Positions 55,708-63,528 of a DNA stretch of 64,000 bases are shown one piece after another (within the stretch, counting starts at the first letter, position 1; the number at the start of each line of letters is the position of its first letter). The position numbers were made by a program, and so were the translations under genes. The notes below the pieces were generated by a model. It was not told the origin of the DNA. It saw only the letters and a list, made by a program, of their open reading frames with translations, and did not search any database. Origin of the DNA: Crenobacter luteus (GTDB lineage Bacteria; Pseudomonadota; Gammaproteobacteria; Burkholderiales; Chromobacteriaceae); assembly GCF_004345725.1 (NCBI RefSeq), contig NZ_SLXG01000003.1:62001-126000 (forward strand), given 5' to 3'.

Positions 55708-56190
55708 TCAGGAGCGCAAGTGGGACAGCGGCATGGCCGTGGTACGCTTGAGCTCCTTCAGCACGAAGCTCGACTTCACGTCGGTTACGCCCGGGTGGCT
55801 GAGCAGCTCGTCCATCACGAAGCGCGAGAAGTGCTCGAGGTCCTCGAAGTAGACCTGCAGCAGGTAATCCATCTCGCCGGTCATCGCGTAGCAGTGCGTG
55901 ACCTCGGGCCACTGCTGCACCGCCTCGACGAAGCTCTGGATGTGCGCGTTGCCGCGTTTCTCGAGCATCACGCGCACGAAGGCCTGCAAGCCCAGTCCGA
56001 TGCGACCCGGGTCGAGCAGCGCGACGTACTGGCGGATCACGCCCGACTCCTCCAGCTGCTTGAGACGCCTCAGGCACGGCGACGGCGACAGCGCGACCCG
56101 CTCGGCCAACTCGACGTTGGTCAGGCGGCCGTTCTTCTGCAGTTCGGCGAGGATGCGAAGATCGGTCTTGTCGAGCGTGATGCTTGGCAT
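55708..56190 (-). CDS. Lrp/AsnC family transcriptional regulator
   Basis: 160 residues. The N-terminal winged helix (LDKTDLRILAELQKNGRLTNVELAERVALSPSPCLRRLKQLEESGVIRQYVALLD) is classic AsnC-type, and the C-terminal RAM domain follows (FVRVMLEKRGNAHIQSFVEAVQQWPEVTHCYAMTGEMDYLLQVYFEDLEHFSRFV). Transcribed divergently from phhA across a 140-base gap with a clear inverted repeat, so it is probably the aromatic-amino-acid-responsive regulator of phhA; that is inference from layout. Confidence 0.93.
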   Translation of the reverse strand: MPSITLDKTDLRILAELQKNGRLTNVELAERVALSPSPCLRRLKQLEESGVIRQYVALLDPGRIGLGLQAFVRVMLEKRGNAHIQSFVEAVQQWPEVTHCYAMTGEMDYLLQVYFEDLEHFSRFVMDELLSHPGVTDVKSSFVLKELKRTTAMPLSHLRS

Positions 56191-56240
56191 GTTTTTGTCT
56201 TTCTCTCGCGGATAATTGGCAGTGTATGGCTGTATTCTCG

Positions 56241-56265
56241 TTTCTTGCTGGCATTTTGCAAGAAA
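56241..56265. promoter_or_regulatory. Inverted-repeat operator candidate between the Lrp-type gene and phhA
   Basis: TTTCTTGC, nine bases, GCAAGAAA: a perfect 8-bp inverted repeat in the AT-rich divergent promoter region. Spacing and AT-rich centre suit an Lrp/AsnC dimer. Confidence 0.6.
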
Positions 56266-56331
56266 ATTGCCGCCTCATCCGCCTAGACTATCTATCGGGC
56301 GAATGCCGTCCCGAGAGCCAAGGAGAGAGGC

Positions 56332-57117
56332 ATGTATACCGCGGATGCTGGCCAGGTGCGCGAGGACATGAAGCTGGCGGCGCTGCCGGCCGAGCTCGAC
56401 ATCCACCGCGCGCCGGTTCCGCGCTATAGCGACGTCGAGCACCATACCTGGGCGCAGTTGTACGCGAACCAGGAAAAGGTGCTGCCCGGCCGCGCCTGCG
56501 CCGAGTTTCTCGAAGGCTTGCGGCTGATCGACTTTCCGCACGACCGCATCCCGCGCCTGGCCGACATCAGCGACCGCGTCGAGGCCGCCACCGGCTGGCG
56601 GCTGACCCGCGTCGACGGCATCGTGCCCGACAAGGAGTTCTTCGAACTGTTGGCGCGGCGCATCTTTCCGTCGACCGACTTCATCCGCAAGCCCGAGGAA
56701 ATCGGCTACACGCCGGCGCCGGACATGTTCCACGACCTGCTGGGCCATGTGCCGATGCTGACCAGCCCGCGCTTCACCGCCTTCTTCGAGCGCTTCGGCC
56801 GCGCCGGCGTGCGCGCCTTCGAACTCGGCCACGACGCGACGGTCTGGCTGCCGCGCATCTACTGGTATACGGTCGAATTCGGCCTGATCCGCGGCGCTGA
56901 CGGCTTGCGCATCTACGGCTCGGGCATCCTGTCGTCGCTGAACGAGGTGCTGTACAGCCTGTCGGACGCGACCGACAAGCGGCCGTTCGACATCGACGCG
57001 GTCGCCGCGATGCCGTACGACATCTGGCATATGCAGGACACGCTGTTCGTGATCGACAGCTTCGATGCGCTCGAGGCCGACTTCGCGCGCTGGACCGCGC
57101 GCCAGGGGCTTGCCTGA
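56332..57117 (+). CDS. phhA: Phenylalanine-4-hydroxylase
   Basis: 261 residues with AAGGAGAG before the ATG, the normal size of the monomeric bacterial enzyme. The iron ligands are H134 and H139 (PDMFHDLLGHVPML) and E182 (IYWYTVEFGLI). FIRKPEEIGYTPAPD is the pterin-side segment. It turns phenylalanine into tyrosine using tetrahydropterin and oxygen, feeding the fumarylacetoacetate branch encoded just downstream. Control by the divergent Lrp-type protein is likely. Confidence 0.96.
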   Translation: MYTADAGQVREDMKLAALPAELDIHRAPVPRYSDVEHHTWAQLYANQEKVLPGRACAEFLEGLRLIDFPHDRIPRLADISDRVEAATGWRLTRVDGIVPDKEFFELLARRIFPSTDFIRKPEEIGYTPAPDMFHDLLGHVPMLTSPRFTAFFERFGRAGVRAFELGHDATVWLPRIYWYTVEFGLIRGADGLRIYGSGILSSLNEVLYSLSDATDKRPFDIDAVAAMPYDIWHMQDTLFVIDSFDALEADFARWTARQGLA

Positions 57118-57389
57118 GTACAGAGGCCGCCCCGCGAGGGCGGTCGCGCCATTTTGCGGGACGCGGCGGGCAAGCTGGGCGATCGTGCCGGTCGGATGGC
57201 GTGTTCTTTTCGCCCCGCAGCGGCGGCGTGCTTGAACGCGGCCCCGCCGTTGCGCCGACGGCGGCGCAAGGCGCGAACAGCCGCGGCCGGTGAGCGTCGC
57301 GCCGTCCGTATCGATTCCGCTCTTGGCCGGGCGATGCCCCCGCGGGGGCCGCCCGGCCAAGTCCTATCCCCGTTGAGGATGCTTGAACG

Positions 57390-58373
57390 ATGAAACTTGC
57401 CACCTACAAGAACGGCACCCGCGACGGCGAACTGCGCGTGGTCAGCCGCGACCTGACGCGCTGCGTCGCGGTGCCCGATATCGCGCCGACGCTGCAGGCC
57501 GCGCTCGACGACTGGCTCGAGGCCGCGCCGCGGCTGAAGGAACGCTACGCCCAGCTCAACACCGGCCAGCTCGCCGGCGTCGAGCCCTTCGACGAGACGC
57601 GCTGCGCGTCGCCGTTGCCGCGCGCCTACCAGTGGGCCGACGGCAGCGCCTACCTGAACCACGTCGAGCTGGTGCGCCGCGCGCGCGGCGCCGAGGTGCC
57701 CGAGAGCTTTTACACCGACCCCTTGATGTACCAGGGCGGCTCCGACGCCTTTCTCGCGCCGCGCGCGCCGATTCCGCTGCGCGATCCGGCCTGGGGGCTG
57801 GACTTCGAGGGCGAGGTCGGCGTGATCACCGGCGACGTGCCGCTGGGCGCGACTGTCGAGCTGTGCGCGCGCGCGATCCGGCTGGTGTTGCTGGTCAACG
57901 ACGTCACCTTGAGGAATCTCATTCCGTGCGAGCTGGCCAAGGGTTTCGGCTTCTTCCAGAGCAAGCCGGCGACCGCCTTCTCGCCGGTCGCGGTCACGCC
58001 CGACGAGCTCGGTGGCGACTGGCACGGCGGCAAGCTACACCTGCCGCTGCTGGTCGACTACAACGGCCGCCGCTTCGGCCAACCCGAGGCCGGCGTCGAG
58101 ATGCAGTTCTCCTTTCCCGAGCTGATCGCCCATGTCGCCAAGACGCGCGAACTGTGCGCCGGTTCCATCGTCGGCTCGGGCACGGTGTCGAACCGCGACC
58201 GCCGCGTCGGCTCGGCCTGCCTCGCCGAGGTGCGCATGATCGAGATCATCGAGGACGGCGCCGCGCACACGCCGTTCATGCAGGTCGGCGACACGGTGCG
58301 GATCGAGATGCGCGACGACGCCGGCGCGTCGATCTTCGGCGCGATCGAACAGAAGGTGGTGGCCCATGACTGA
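57390..58373 (+). CDS. Fumarylacetoacetate hydrolase family protein
   Basis: 327 residues. The FAH fold core is seen: FYTDPLMYQGGSDAFL, LDFEGEVGVITGDVP with metal-binding acidic residues, LVNDVTLRNLIPCELAKGFGFFQSKPATAFSPV, and the end region TVSNRDRRVGSACLAEVRMIEI. It is likely the fumarylacetoacetase of tyrosine breakdown, because maleylacetoacetate isomerase overlaps it by 8 bases and phhA lies upstream. The 272-base gap before it holds only GC-rich hairpins and no gene. It is shorter than the eukaryotic-type enzyme (~430), fitting the short bacterial branch. Confidence 0.88.
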   Translation: MKLATYKNGTRDGELRVVSRDLTRCVAVPDIAPTLQAALDDWLEAAPRLKERYAQLNTGQLAGVEPFDETRCASPLPRAYQWADGSAYLNHVELVRRARGAEVPESFYTDPLMYQGGSDAFLAPRAPIPLRDPAWGLDFEGEVGVITGDVPLGATVELCARAIRLVLLVNDVTLRNLIPCELAKGFGFFQSKPATAFSPVAVTPDELGGDWHGGKLHLPLLVDYNGRRFGQPEAGVEMQFSFPELIAHVAKTRELCAGSIVGSGTVSNRDRRVGSACLAEVRMIEIIEDGAAHTPFMQVGDTVRIEMRDDAGASIFGAIEQKVVAHD

Positions 58374-59037
58374 ACGTCCGATCCCGCCGTCCGGCGATAA
58401 GCGCGTGCTGTACGGCTACTGGCGCTCGTCGGCCGCCTACCGCGTGCGCATCGCGCTGCACCACAAGGGACTCGCGTTCGACAATGCGCCGGTCAGCCTG
58501 ATTCGCGGCGAGCAAAGCTTGGCCGAGCACCTGGCGCGCAACCCGCAGGGGCTGGTGCCGGTGCTGTACGACGCCGGCGCGGTGCTGACGCAGTCGCTGG
58601 CGATCTGCGAATATCTCGACGAAGCCTATCCCGATACGCCGCGGCTGCTGCCGGCGCATCCGCTCGAGCGGGCGCGGGTCAGGGCGATGGCGCAGCTCAT
58701 CGCCTGCGACGTCCACCCCTTGGCCAACCTGCGGGTGCTCAAGTATCTGGAGGCCGAGCTCGGACTGGACGCGGCCGGCAAGCAGGCGTGGGTCGCGCGC
58801 TGGTTGTCCGACGGCCTCGCCGCGCTCGAGGCGCTGGCCGCGCCGCTCGCCGGCGACTATCTGTTCGGCGACGCGGTGACGTTGGCCGACGTCTGCCTTG
58901 TGCCACAGCTCTACAACGCGCGCCGCTTCGACGTCGACCTCGCGCCTTACCCGCTGCTGCGGCGCATCGACGCGACCCTGGCCGAGCTGCCGTCGTTCCA
59001 GGCCGCGCACCCGTCGCAGCAGCCGGACGCGGCGTGA
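58366..59037 (+). CDS. maiA: Maleylacetoacetate isomerase
   Basis: 223 residues of the zeta-class glutathione transferase fold. The catalytic motif YWRSSAAYRVRIALHHKGL (serines near residues 19-20) and LTQSLAICEYLDEAYPD (glutathione gamma-glutamyl site) are clear; YLFGDAVTLADVCLVPQLYNARRF is the C-terminal helix region. It isomerises maleylacetoacetate to fumarylacetoacetate, the substrate of the overlapping upstream gene. Homogentisate dioxygenase is not in the window. Two repeat copies lie inside (58519 and a near-copy at 58882). Confidence 0.95.
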   Translation: MTERPIPPSGDKRVLYGYWRSSAAYRVRIALHHKGLAFDNAPVSLIRGEQSLAEHLARNPQGLVPVLYDAGAVLTQSLAICEYLDEAYPDTPRLLPAHPLERARVRAMAQLIACDVHPLANLRVLKYLEAELGLDAAGKQAWVARWLSDGLAALEALAAPLAGDYLFGDAVTLADVCLVPQLYNARRFDVDLAPYPLLRRIDATLAELPSFQAAHPSQQPDAA

Positions 59038-59060
59038 CGCCGGTCATTCCGAAAGCATCA

Positions 59061-59083
59061 AAACCCGCCGAGGCGGGTTTTTT
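59061..59083 (+). terminator. Intrinsic terminator after maiA
   Basis: AAACCCGCC and GGCGGGTTT with a two-base loop, followed by a T run. Confidence 0.9.
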
Positions 59084-59095
59084 CGTGTCGAATAC

Positions 59096-59124
59096 TTGAC
59101 GGCGACAAGTCGCTCTGATTAAAT
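59096..59124 (+). promoter_or_regulatory. Promoter of the tRNA-Phe genes
   Basis: TTGACG (5 of 6 to the -35) and TTAAAT (4 of 6 to the -10) with 17-base spacing, followed by GC-rich sequence as expected for a stringently controlled tRNA promoter. Confidence 0.7.
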
Positions 59125-59153
59125 GCGTGCCTCTGACGCGACAGCGTCGGGAT

Positions 59154-59229
59154 GGCCAAGTAGCTCAGTTGGTAGAGCAGCGGATTGAAAATCCGCGTGT
59201 CGGTGGTTCGATTCCGCCCTTGGCCACCA
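59154..59229 (+). tRNA. tRNA-Phe, anticodon GAA, copy 1
   Basis: 76 bases: acceptor GGCCAAG/CTTGGCC, D arm GCTCAGTTGGTAGAGC, anticodon stem GCGGA/TCCGC with loop TTGAAAA (GAA), T arm CGGTGGTTCGATTCCGCC, encoded ACCA. Confidence 0.97.
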
Positions 59230-59238
59230 CCCTGGTAC

Positions 59239-59314
59239 GGCCAAGTAGCTCAGTTGGTAGAGCAGCGGATTGAAAATCCGCGTGTCGGTGGTTCGATTCC
59301 GCCCTTGGCCACCA
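59239..59314 (+). tRNA. tRNA-Phe, anticodon GAA, copy 2
   Basis: Identical in all 76 bases to copy 1 and only nine bases downstream, so both come from one precursor. A terminator follows. Confidence 0.97.
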
Positions 59315-59326
59315 GCCCATTCCGTC

Positions 59327-59356
59327 AAAAACCCGAGCGAATCGCTCGGGTTTTTG
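59327..59356 (+). terminator. Intrinsic terminator after the tRNA-Phe pair
   Basis: AACCCGAGCGA and TCGCTCGGGTT form a perfect stem, followed by TTTTT. Confidence 0.9.
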
Positions 59357-59395
59357 CTTTTGCGCCGCCCGCGAACGGCGCGTCCTCATCCCAAA

Positions 59396-59417
59396 AACGC
59401 CGGGCATGCCCGGCGTT
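59396..59417. terminator. Bidirectional terminator serving uraA
   Basis: AACGCCGGGCA/TGCCCGGCGTT is a perfect palindrome with A run before and T run after. It lies about 40 bases after the uraA stop on the minus strand. Confidence 0.8.
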
Positions 59418-59443
59418 TTGCTTGTCCGCGATGCATGGCCGGC

Positions 59444-59452
59444 CTCGGCCAA
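59444..59452 (-). repeat. Copy of the TTGGCCGAG repeat at the uraA 3' end
   Basis: CTCGGCCAA followed by GCTCGC lies 7 bases beyond the uraA stop codon. Confidence 0.75.
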
Positions 59453-59458
59453 GCTCGC

Positions 59459-60703
59459 TCAGACATCCTGTCCCTCGACGATGCCCTCGTGGTGGGCTTC
59501 GCTCTTGGGCAGGATCAGGTTCAGCACGATGGCGAGCACCGAACACAGGCCGACGCCGACCAGCGAGAAGGCGCCGAACTTCAGTTCCAGCGCGCCGATG
59601 CCGCAGGTGAGCACCACCGACACGATGACGAGGTTGCGCGGCGCCATCAGGTCGACCCTGGCCTCGATCAGCGTCTTCAGGCCGATGCTGGCGATGGTGC
59701 CGAACAAGAGCACCATGATGCCGCCCATCACCGGCATCGGGATCGACGCCAGCACGGCGTTGAACTTGCCGACGAAGGCCATCGCGATCGCGAACAGCGC
59801 CGCCCAGGTCATGATCACCGGGTTGAAGTTGCGGGTGATCATCACCGCGCCGGTCACCTCGGCGTAGGTGGTCACCGGCGGCCCGCCGATCAGGCCGGCC
59901 ACGCACACGCCGAGGCCGTCGCCGGCCAGCGTGCGGTGCAGGCCCGGCTCGCGCGTGTAATCTTTGCCGGTCACGCCGCCGATCGCCATCACGCCGCCGA
60001 TGTGCTCGATCGCCGGCGCGATCGCCACCGGCAGCATGAACAGCGCCGCCGCCCAGTTGACTTCGGGGGTGACGAAGTGCGGCACGGCGAACCACGGCGC
60101 GGCGGCGATCTTGTCGAAGTCGACGAGGCCCATGACGGCCGCGACGCTGTAGCCGACGATCACGCCGGCGAGGATGGGCACCAGCCGGAACATGCCGCGC
60201 GCGAAGATCGCCACCAGCACGGTGGTCGCCAGCGACACGGTCGCCAGCATCAACGCGGTGTCGTAGGGCAGCACCTGTTCGCTGCCGGCGCGGCCCATCG
60301 CCATGTTCGACGCGACGGTGGTGACCGAGAGGCCGATGATCATGATCACCGGGCCGATCACCACCGGCGGCAGCAGCCGGTTGACCGCGTCGACGCCGCG
60401 CCACTTCACCAGGGCGGCGAACACGAAGTACATGAAGCCGGCGGCGAACAGGCCGAACATCGTCGACGGCAGGCCCCAGGTCTGCGTCGCGTAGATGATC
60501 GGTGCGATGAAGGCGAAGCTGGAGCCGAGGAAGATCGGCACCTTGCGGCCGGTGGTGAGCTGGAACAGCAGCGTGCCGACGCCGGCGCCCAACAGCGCCA
60601 TCGACGGGTTGAGGCCGGTCAACAGCGGCACCAGCACCAGCGCGCCGAAGGCGACGAACAGGATCTGGGCGCCGGCGACGGCCTGCTTCAGATGCGAGAA
60701 CAT
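59459..60703 (-). CDS. uraA: Uracil permease (NCS2 family)
   Basis: 414 residues with about 14 membrane helices. [41 protein letters not shown], the substrate-site glutamates in [23 protein letters not shown] and the segment [23 protein letters not shown] place it with UraA. It imports uracil with a proton. It follows upp in the same direction, so import and conversion to UMP are linked. Some NCS2 members prefer xanthine; the upp link supports uracil. Confidence 0.94.
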   Translation of the reverse strand: MFSHLKQAVAGAQILFVAFGALVLVPLLTGLNPSMALLGAGVGTLLFQLTTGRKVPIFLGSSFAFIAPIIYATQTWGLPSTMFGLFAAGFMYFVFAALVKWRGVDAVNRLLPPVVIGPVIMIIGLSVTTVASNMAMGRAGSEQVLPYDTALMLATVSLATTVLVAIFARGMFRLVPILAGVIVGYSVAAVMGLVDFDKIAAAPWFAVPHFVTPEVNWAAALFMLPVAIAPAIEHIGGVMAIGGVTGKDYTREPGLHRTLAGDGLGVCVAGLIGGPPVTTYAEVTGAVMITRNFNPVIMTWAALFAIAMAFVGKFNAVLASIPMPVMGGIMVLLFGTIASIGLKTLIEARVDLMAPRNLVIVSVVLTCGIGALELKFGAFSLVGVGLCSVLAIVLNLILPKSEAHHEGIVEGQDV

Positions 60704-60732
60704 GGGAATCCTTGTGTGGGATGGCCGCGCGC

Positions 60733-60763
60733 AAAACGGGGGAGCCGGATCGCGTCTCCCCCG
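60733..60763 (-). terminator. Hairpin/terminator between upp and uraA
   Basis: On the minus strand GGGGGAG, an 11-base loop, CTCCCCC, then GTTTTGC. The T run is short, so it may reduce rather than stop transcription into uraA. Confidence 0.55.
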
Positions 60764-60765
60764 GG

Positions 60766-60791
60766 AGGCTCGGCCAACGTTGGCCGAGCCT
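60766..60791. repeat. 26-bp perfect palindrome of two head-to-head TTGGCCGAG copies
   Basis: The left half is AGGCTCGGCCAAC and the right half its exact complement, so two repeat copies meet at a central CG. It overlaps the last base of the upp stop codon. On RNA it would fold into a 13-bp stem, but no T run follows directly. Confidence 0.85.
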
Positions 60792-61423
60792 TAGGCGTGT
60801 TTGGTGCCGAAGATCTTGTCGCCGGCGTCGCCCAGGCCCGGGATGATGTAGCCGTTGTCGTCCAGGTGCGAGTCGAGCGAGGCGGTGTAGATCTGCACGT
60901 CCGGATGCGCCTCGTTGACGAGCCTGACGCCCTCGGGCGCGGCGACCATCACGATGGCCTTGATCTGTTTGCAGCCCTTGCGCTTCAACAGGTCGATGGT
61001 GGCGACCATCGAGCCGCCGGTGGCGAGCATCGGGTCGATGATCAGCGCGATGCGCTCGTCGAGCGCGTCGACGAATTTGTCGAAGTAGGGCACCGGTTCG
61101 AGCGTTTCCTCGTTGCGGTACAGGCCGACCACGCTGATCTTGGCCGACGGGATCATGTCGAGCACGCCGTCGAGCATGCCGAGGCCGGCGCGCAGGATGG
61201 GCACGACGGTGACCTTCTTGCCCTTGATCTGCTGCACCTCGACCTCGCCGCACCAGCCTTGCAGCGTGGTGGTCTCGAGTTCGAAGTCGTGGGTGGCCTC
61301 GTAGGCCAAAAGGCGCGCCAGCTCCTGCGTCAGCGCGCGGAATTTTTTGGTGCTGATTTCGCCCTCGCGCAACAGGCCGATCTTGTGCTGGACCAGCGGG
61401 TGTTTCACAACGTGGATGTTCAT
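60791..61423 (-). CDS. upp: Uracil phosphoribosyltransferase
   Basis: 210 residues. [19 protein letters not shown] is the typical start; [18 protein letters not shown] and the PRPP loop [21 protein letters not shown] are family signatures; [17 protein letters not shown] closes the uracil site. It converts uracil plus PRPP to UMP. The uraA permease lies 87 bases downstream on the same strand. The final codons run straight into the palindromic repeat. Confidence 0.97.
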   Translation of the reverse strand: MNIHVVKHPLVQHKIGLLREGEISTKKFRALTQELARLLAYEATHDFELETTTLQGWCGEVEVQQIKGKKVTVVPILRAGLGMLDGVLDMIPSAKISVVGLYRNEETLEPVPYFDKFVDALDERIALIIDPMLATGGSMVATIDLLKRKGCKQIKAIVMVAAPEGVRLVNEAHPDVQIYTASLDSHLDDNGYIIPGLGDAGDKIFGTKHA

Positions 61424-61645
61424 TGCTGTCTTGCCCCGGATGTGACGACGGCAGCGCGGGTGGGCTGCCGGTCGGTGTGTGCGGTGAATCGTGTTACCGG
61501 CCGAAATTCTAGCGCGAAATCGCGACAGTCGGCGCGCAAGGAACTCATCGCGGCGCCGGCAGGTCTGTTGAATGACTTATAAATAAATCGCCCCGGCACG
61601 CCACGCGCCGAGCCCTCGGACTTCCTACAGCAGAAAGGTTCCGCC

Positions 61646-62170
61646 ATGAAGAACAAGACCCTGATGTCGCTGTTGCTGATCGCCGCCTTGCCCGCCGTCG
61701 CGGCGGTGGACAACGCCCAACTGCCGGAAAACGTGCGCGTACCGCCCGGTCACGCGGAAAAGCTCCAGGTGCAGGGCGAGGGCACGATCGTCTACGTCTG
61801 CCGCGCCAAGCCCGGCGCGACCGAGCAGTACGAGTGGACGCTGCTCGAGCCGCGCGCGACGCTGTACAACGCGCAGCGCCAGGTCGTCGGCCAGTATTAC
61901 GCCGGGCCACGCTGGGACCTGAACGACGGCTCGCAGGCGGTCGGCAAGCCGGTCGCCGGCGTCGCCAGCCCCGGCGGCATCCCGCTGCAACTGGTCAAGG
62001 TCGACGAGACGCGCGGCGAGGGCGCGCTGCGTAACACGAGCTACGTCCAGCGCCTGGCGACGCGCGGCGGTCTGCCGCCCACCGGCCTGTGCGACAAGGT
62101 CAACGAGCGCGCGGTCGAGGAAGTGCCCTACCAGGCGACCTACGTGTTCTACCAGCCGGCGCCGCGCTGA
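61646..62170 (+). CDS. DUF3455 family exported protein
   Basis: 174 residues with a signal peptide (MKNKTLMSLLLIAALPAVAA, cleavage before VDNAQL). The body fits DUF3455: VPPGHAEKLQVQGEGTIVYVCRA, YEWTLLEPRATLYNAQRQVVGQYYAGPRWDLNDGSQAVGKPV, and a C-terminal GLPPTGLCDKVNERAVEEVPYQATYVFY. Two cysteines in the mature part may pair. Function is unknown. It is transcribed divergently from upp, with a 222-base gap in which no further gene is seen. Confidence 0.88.
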   Translation: MKNKTLMSLLLIAALPAVAAVDNAQLPENVRVPPGHAEKLQVQGEGTIVYVCRAKPGATEQYEWTLLEPRATLYNAQRQVVGQYYAGPRWDLNDGSQAVGKPVAGVASPGGIPLQLVKVDETRGEGALRNTSYVQRLATRGGLPPTGLCDKVNERAVEEVPYQATYVFYQPAPR

Positions 62171-62185
62171 CGTAGGCGGGAAAGG

Positions 62186-62218
62186 CAAAAGCCCGGAACG
62201 AGGTTCCGGGCTTTTTTC
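62186..62218. terminator. Intrinsic terminator, convergent with the MFS gene
   Basis: AAGCCCGGAAC and GTTCCGGGCTT around GAG, A run before and T run after, so it can serve both directions. Confidence 0.92.
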
Positions 62219-62236
62219 GTCCTGCCTGCTGCGCGT

Positions 62237-63520
62237 TCAGTGTACGGCGATCTGGCGTTTACGCCCGGCGGCCATGCCGCACAGCAGTGCGCCGCCGCCG
62301 TAGACGACGTAGACCAGCGCCGCGATCCGCCAGTCGCGCAGCAGGTCGTGGCCGAGCCCGACCAGCAGCGGACCGGTCGACGCGAACAGGTAGCCGAAGC
62401 CCTGCGCCATACCCGACAGTTGCGCGGCGAGCTGCGCGTTCGGCGCGCGCAGCACGATCAGCGTGAGGCCCATGCTGAAGGTGCCCCCCAGCCCCAGGCC
62501 GAGCGGCACGGTCCAGAACCACAGGCTGGACAGCGGCGCGAACACGAGGCCGAGGAAGCCGACGGTCGACATCGCCAGCATGATCGCGATCACCGCGCGC
62601 TGGTCGCGGCAGAAGCGCGAGGCGAGCCACGGCGCGCCGAAGGCGGTCGACAGCTGGATCATCGTCGTGACCGACAGCACGAAGCCGGCCGCGAGAGGCG
62701 AGAGGCCGCGGTCGATCAGGATCACCGGCAGCCAGCCGAACACCACGTAGGCGTGCGAGGACTGCAGACCCATATAGCCGGTCACCTGCCAGGCGAGCTT
62801 GTCGCGCCACAGCGGGCGCGGTCGCGTCGCGTCGACCGGCACCGTGCGGCCGGCGCGCGCCTGCGGCAGCCAGACGAGTGCGGCGGCGACGGCGGGCAGC
62901 GCCCAGAATGCCAGCCCGATCTCCCAGCTGCCGCTGGCGTCGTGCACCGGCACGGTCAGGCCGGCGGCGGCGGCGGCCCCGAGGCACAGCGCCAGCGTGT
63001 AAAGCCCGGTCATCAGCTCGGCCTTGTCCGGGAAGTCGCGTTTGACGAGGCCGGGCAGCAGCACCCCGGCGACGCCGATGGCGGCGCCGGCCAGCACGGT
63101 GCCGGCGAACAGCCCCGGCGCGCCGGCGACGCCGCGCAGCGCGCTGCCGGCGGCGAGCGCGATTAGCGCCGCCAGCAGCGCGCGTTCGGCGCCGATGCGG
63201 CGCGCCAGGCGCGGCGCCAGCGGCGCGAACAGGCCGAGGCAGAGCACCGGTAGCGTGGTCAGCAGGCCGGCGGCGGCGGCGGACAGGCCGGTCGCCAGTC
63301 TGACCTCGTTCAGCAGCGGCGACAGGCTGGTCAGCGCGGGACGCAGGTTCAGCGCGATCAGCGCCATGCCGGCGACCAGCAGCAGCGTCGTGCGTGCCCG
63401 AGTAGCCGGCGCGGCGGCTTTGGGGCGGGTCGGCGCCGGTGCCGCTGCGTTCTCTTGCGGGCAGGGCAGCGCGGCGTCGGCGATGGGCCGCTCGAGGGCG
63501 GCGGAGCGGGGGTAGGTCAT
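62237..63520 (-). CDS. CynX/NimT-type MFS transporter
   Basis: 427 residues with 12 membrane helices after a ~40-residue Ala/Pro-rich cytoplasmic extension. IALNLRPALTSLSPLLNEVRLATGLS is the typical first segment of the cyanate/nitroimidazole permease group, and GLLTTLPVLCLGLFAPLAPRLARRIGAERALL is the loop 2-3 region. The substrate is unknown; the cyn name reflects the family only, and no cyanase gene is present. It starts 8 bases after the upstream FadR-type regulator and probably shares its transcript, suggesting that this regulator controls it. Confidence 0.88.
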   Translation of the reverse strand: MTYPRSAALERPIADAALPCPQENAAAPAPTRPKAAAPATRARTTLLLVAGMALIALNLRPALTSLSPLLNEVRLATGLSAAAAGLLTTLPVLCLGLFAPLAPRLARRIGAERALLAALIALAAGSALRGVAGAPGLFAGTVLAGAAIGVAGVLLPGLVKRDFPDKAELMTGLYTLALCLGAAAAAGLTVPVHDASGSWEIGLAFWALPAVAAALVWLPQARAGRTVPVDATRPRPLWRDKLAWQVTGYMGLQSSHAYVVFGWLPVILIDRGLSPLAAGFVLSVTTMIQLSTAFGAPWLASRFCRDQRAVIAIMLAMSTVGFLGLVFAPLSSLWFWTVPLGLGLGGTFSMGLTLIVLRAPNAQLAAQLSGMAQGFGYLFASTGPLLVGLGHDLLRDWRIAALVYVVYGGGALLCGMAAGRKRQIAVH

Positions 63521-63528
63521 GATTCCTG

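Noticed and set aside
57118-57389. A riboswitch or hidden small gene in the gap before the fumarylacetoacetate hydrolase gene.
   Set aside because: The gap has GC-rich hairpins and two near-copies of the repeat (TTGGCCGG, CCGGCCAAG), but no recognisable riboswitch core, no frame with a ribosome site and no family motif.
59154-59314. A CRISPR-like direct repeat.
   Set aside because: The two 76-base units are complete tRNA-Phe cloverleaves; there are no further repeats, spacers or cas genes.
60766-60791. The 26-bp palindrome as an insertion-sequence end.
   Set aside because: No transposase or target duplication is nearby, and each half is simply a copy of the dispersed 9-mer with its flanks.
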